From the NCBI GenBank assembly GCA_910585465.1, contig CAJUEW010000052.1:1-5881 (forward strand): a stretch of 5,881 nucleotides of DNA. The letters are read 5' to 3'. The stretch is from an uncultured Lachnospiraceae bacterium (lineage in GTDB: Bacteria > Bacillota > Clostridia > Lachnospirales > Lachnospiraceae). Below are positions 5,700-5,881 of the stretch, in pieces. Position 1 is the first letter of the stretch. Every line of letters starts with the position of its first letter. The notes beneath the pieces were generated by a model. That model was given only the letters and a program-made list of their open reading frames with translations, was not told the origin of the DNA and ran no database searches. The translations under genes were made by a program, and so were the position numbers.

Positions 5700-5881
5700 T
5701 CAGACCGCCCCCTGTTCTGTCAATTCTTCTATGCTGAACCGTTGTGGGAGAGTTGTTTTCTGTTGCAGTTCTAAGATAAAATCCTCAATCTCCTTACAGA
5801 TTTCAGTGGCGGTTGGATAGTATGGGACACACTTTTTGAAAGCGTCATGCACTTCATAGAGCTTGTTTAACAGTTCCCAAA
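5700..5881 (-). CDS. C-terminal end of an unrecognised protein upstream of the relaxase (partial)
   Basis: One minus-strand frame stays open from the window edge to a TGA at 5700-5702 and gives 59 residues, beginning 'WELLNKLYEVHDAFKKCVPY' and ending 'IEELTEQGAV'. The other two frames stop within 27 bases. It looks soluble and helical. I cannot name it: the end does not look like a typical MobC accessory protein, although its position one base before the relaxase start suggests a relaxosome or mobilization partner. The start and most of the protein lie beyond the right edge. Confidence 0.6.
   Translation of the reverse strand, partial: WELLNKLYEVHDAFKKCVPYYPTATEICKEIEDFILELQQKTTLPQRFSIEELTEQGAV

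Larger units (their letters stand above)
2019..5881 (-). mobile_element. End of an integrative mobilizable or conjugative element
   Basis: Relaxase, serine recombinase and TnpV-like protein lie together in one direction, the usual order at one end of clostridial elements of the Tn4451/ICE type. The outer end is placed after tnpV by analogy; the exact attachment site cannot be fixed from one side and may lie within the next few dozen bases. The rest of the element continues past the right edge. It is more GC-rich than the region to its left. Confidence 0.7.

Noticed and set aside
1..5881. CRISPR arrays, tRNA, rRNA or riboswitch
   Set aside because: No regularly spaced repeats or recognisable RNA gene structure were seen on either strand.

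Overview
The window reads as part of a Gram-positive Firmicutes genome, most likely a gut clostridium of the Lachnospiraceae type. The reasons are the AGGAGG-type ribosome sites, the large serine recombinase with a TnpV-like partner, the clostridial style of relaxase, and an AT-rich chromosome-like part next to a visibly more GC-rich mobile part. The genus is an inference. Every gene I can support lies on the minus strand, so the window is read from right to left.

Right part (about 2019-5881): the end of an integrative and mobilizable or conjugative element. In transcription order it holds the C-terminus of an unrecognised protein (5700-5881), a MOBP-like relaxase (4334-5698), a small unknown protein that seems to start at a non-standard ATT codon (4128-4343), a large serine recombinase (2414-4018, GTG start), a hairpin, and a TnpV-like small protein whose N-terminus looks frameshifted (2019-2327). 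A perfect 15-bp inverted repeat ending in a T run (1975-2015) sits 3 nt after the tnpV stop and closes this transcription unit. The recombinase appears to have its own promoter (4079-4107). This promoter is bracketed by inverted 12-bp arms and lies downstream of the first in-frame ATG, which argues for the GTG start.

Left part (1-1974): AT-rich. A 132-residue protein of unknown function (1503-1901) is followed by a promoter region with a long dyad (1459-1484) overlapping the -35 position. Next comes a 77-residue Cro/C1-type helix-turn-helix regulator (1147-1380), whose 3' end overlaps the start of hsdM, the methyltransferase subunit of a type I restriction-modification system (1-1166, cut by the window edge). 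hsdS and hsdR would be expected beyond the left edge.

How it fits together: the relaxase would nick the element at an origin of transfer for mobilization by a helper system, and the recombinase would excise and integrate it. The element's outer end probably lies just beyond tnpV, next to the restriction locus. The most unusual points are the overlapping regulator-hsdM pair with a likely operator, the ATT-start gene, and the dyad around the recombinase promoter. I found no CRISPR array, tRNA or rRNA. No stretch over 300 bases lacks a gene.
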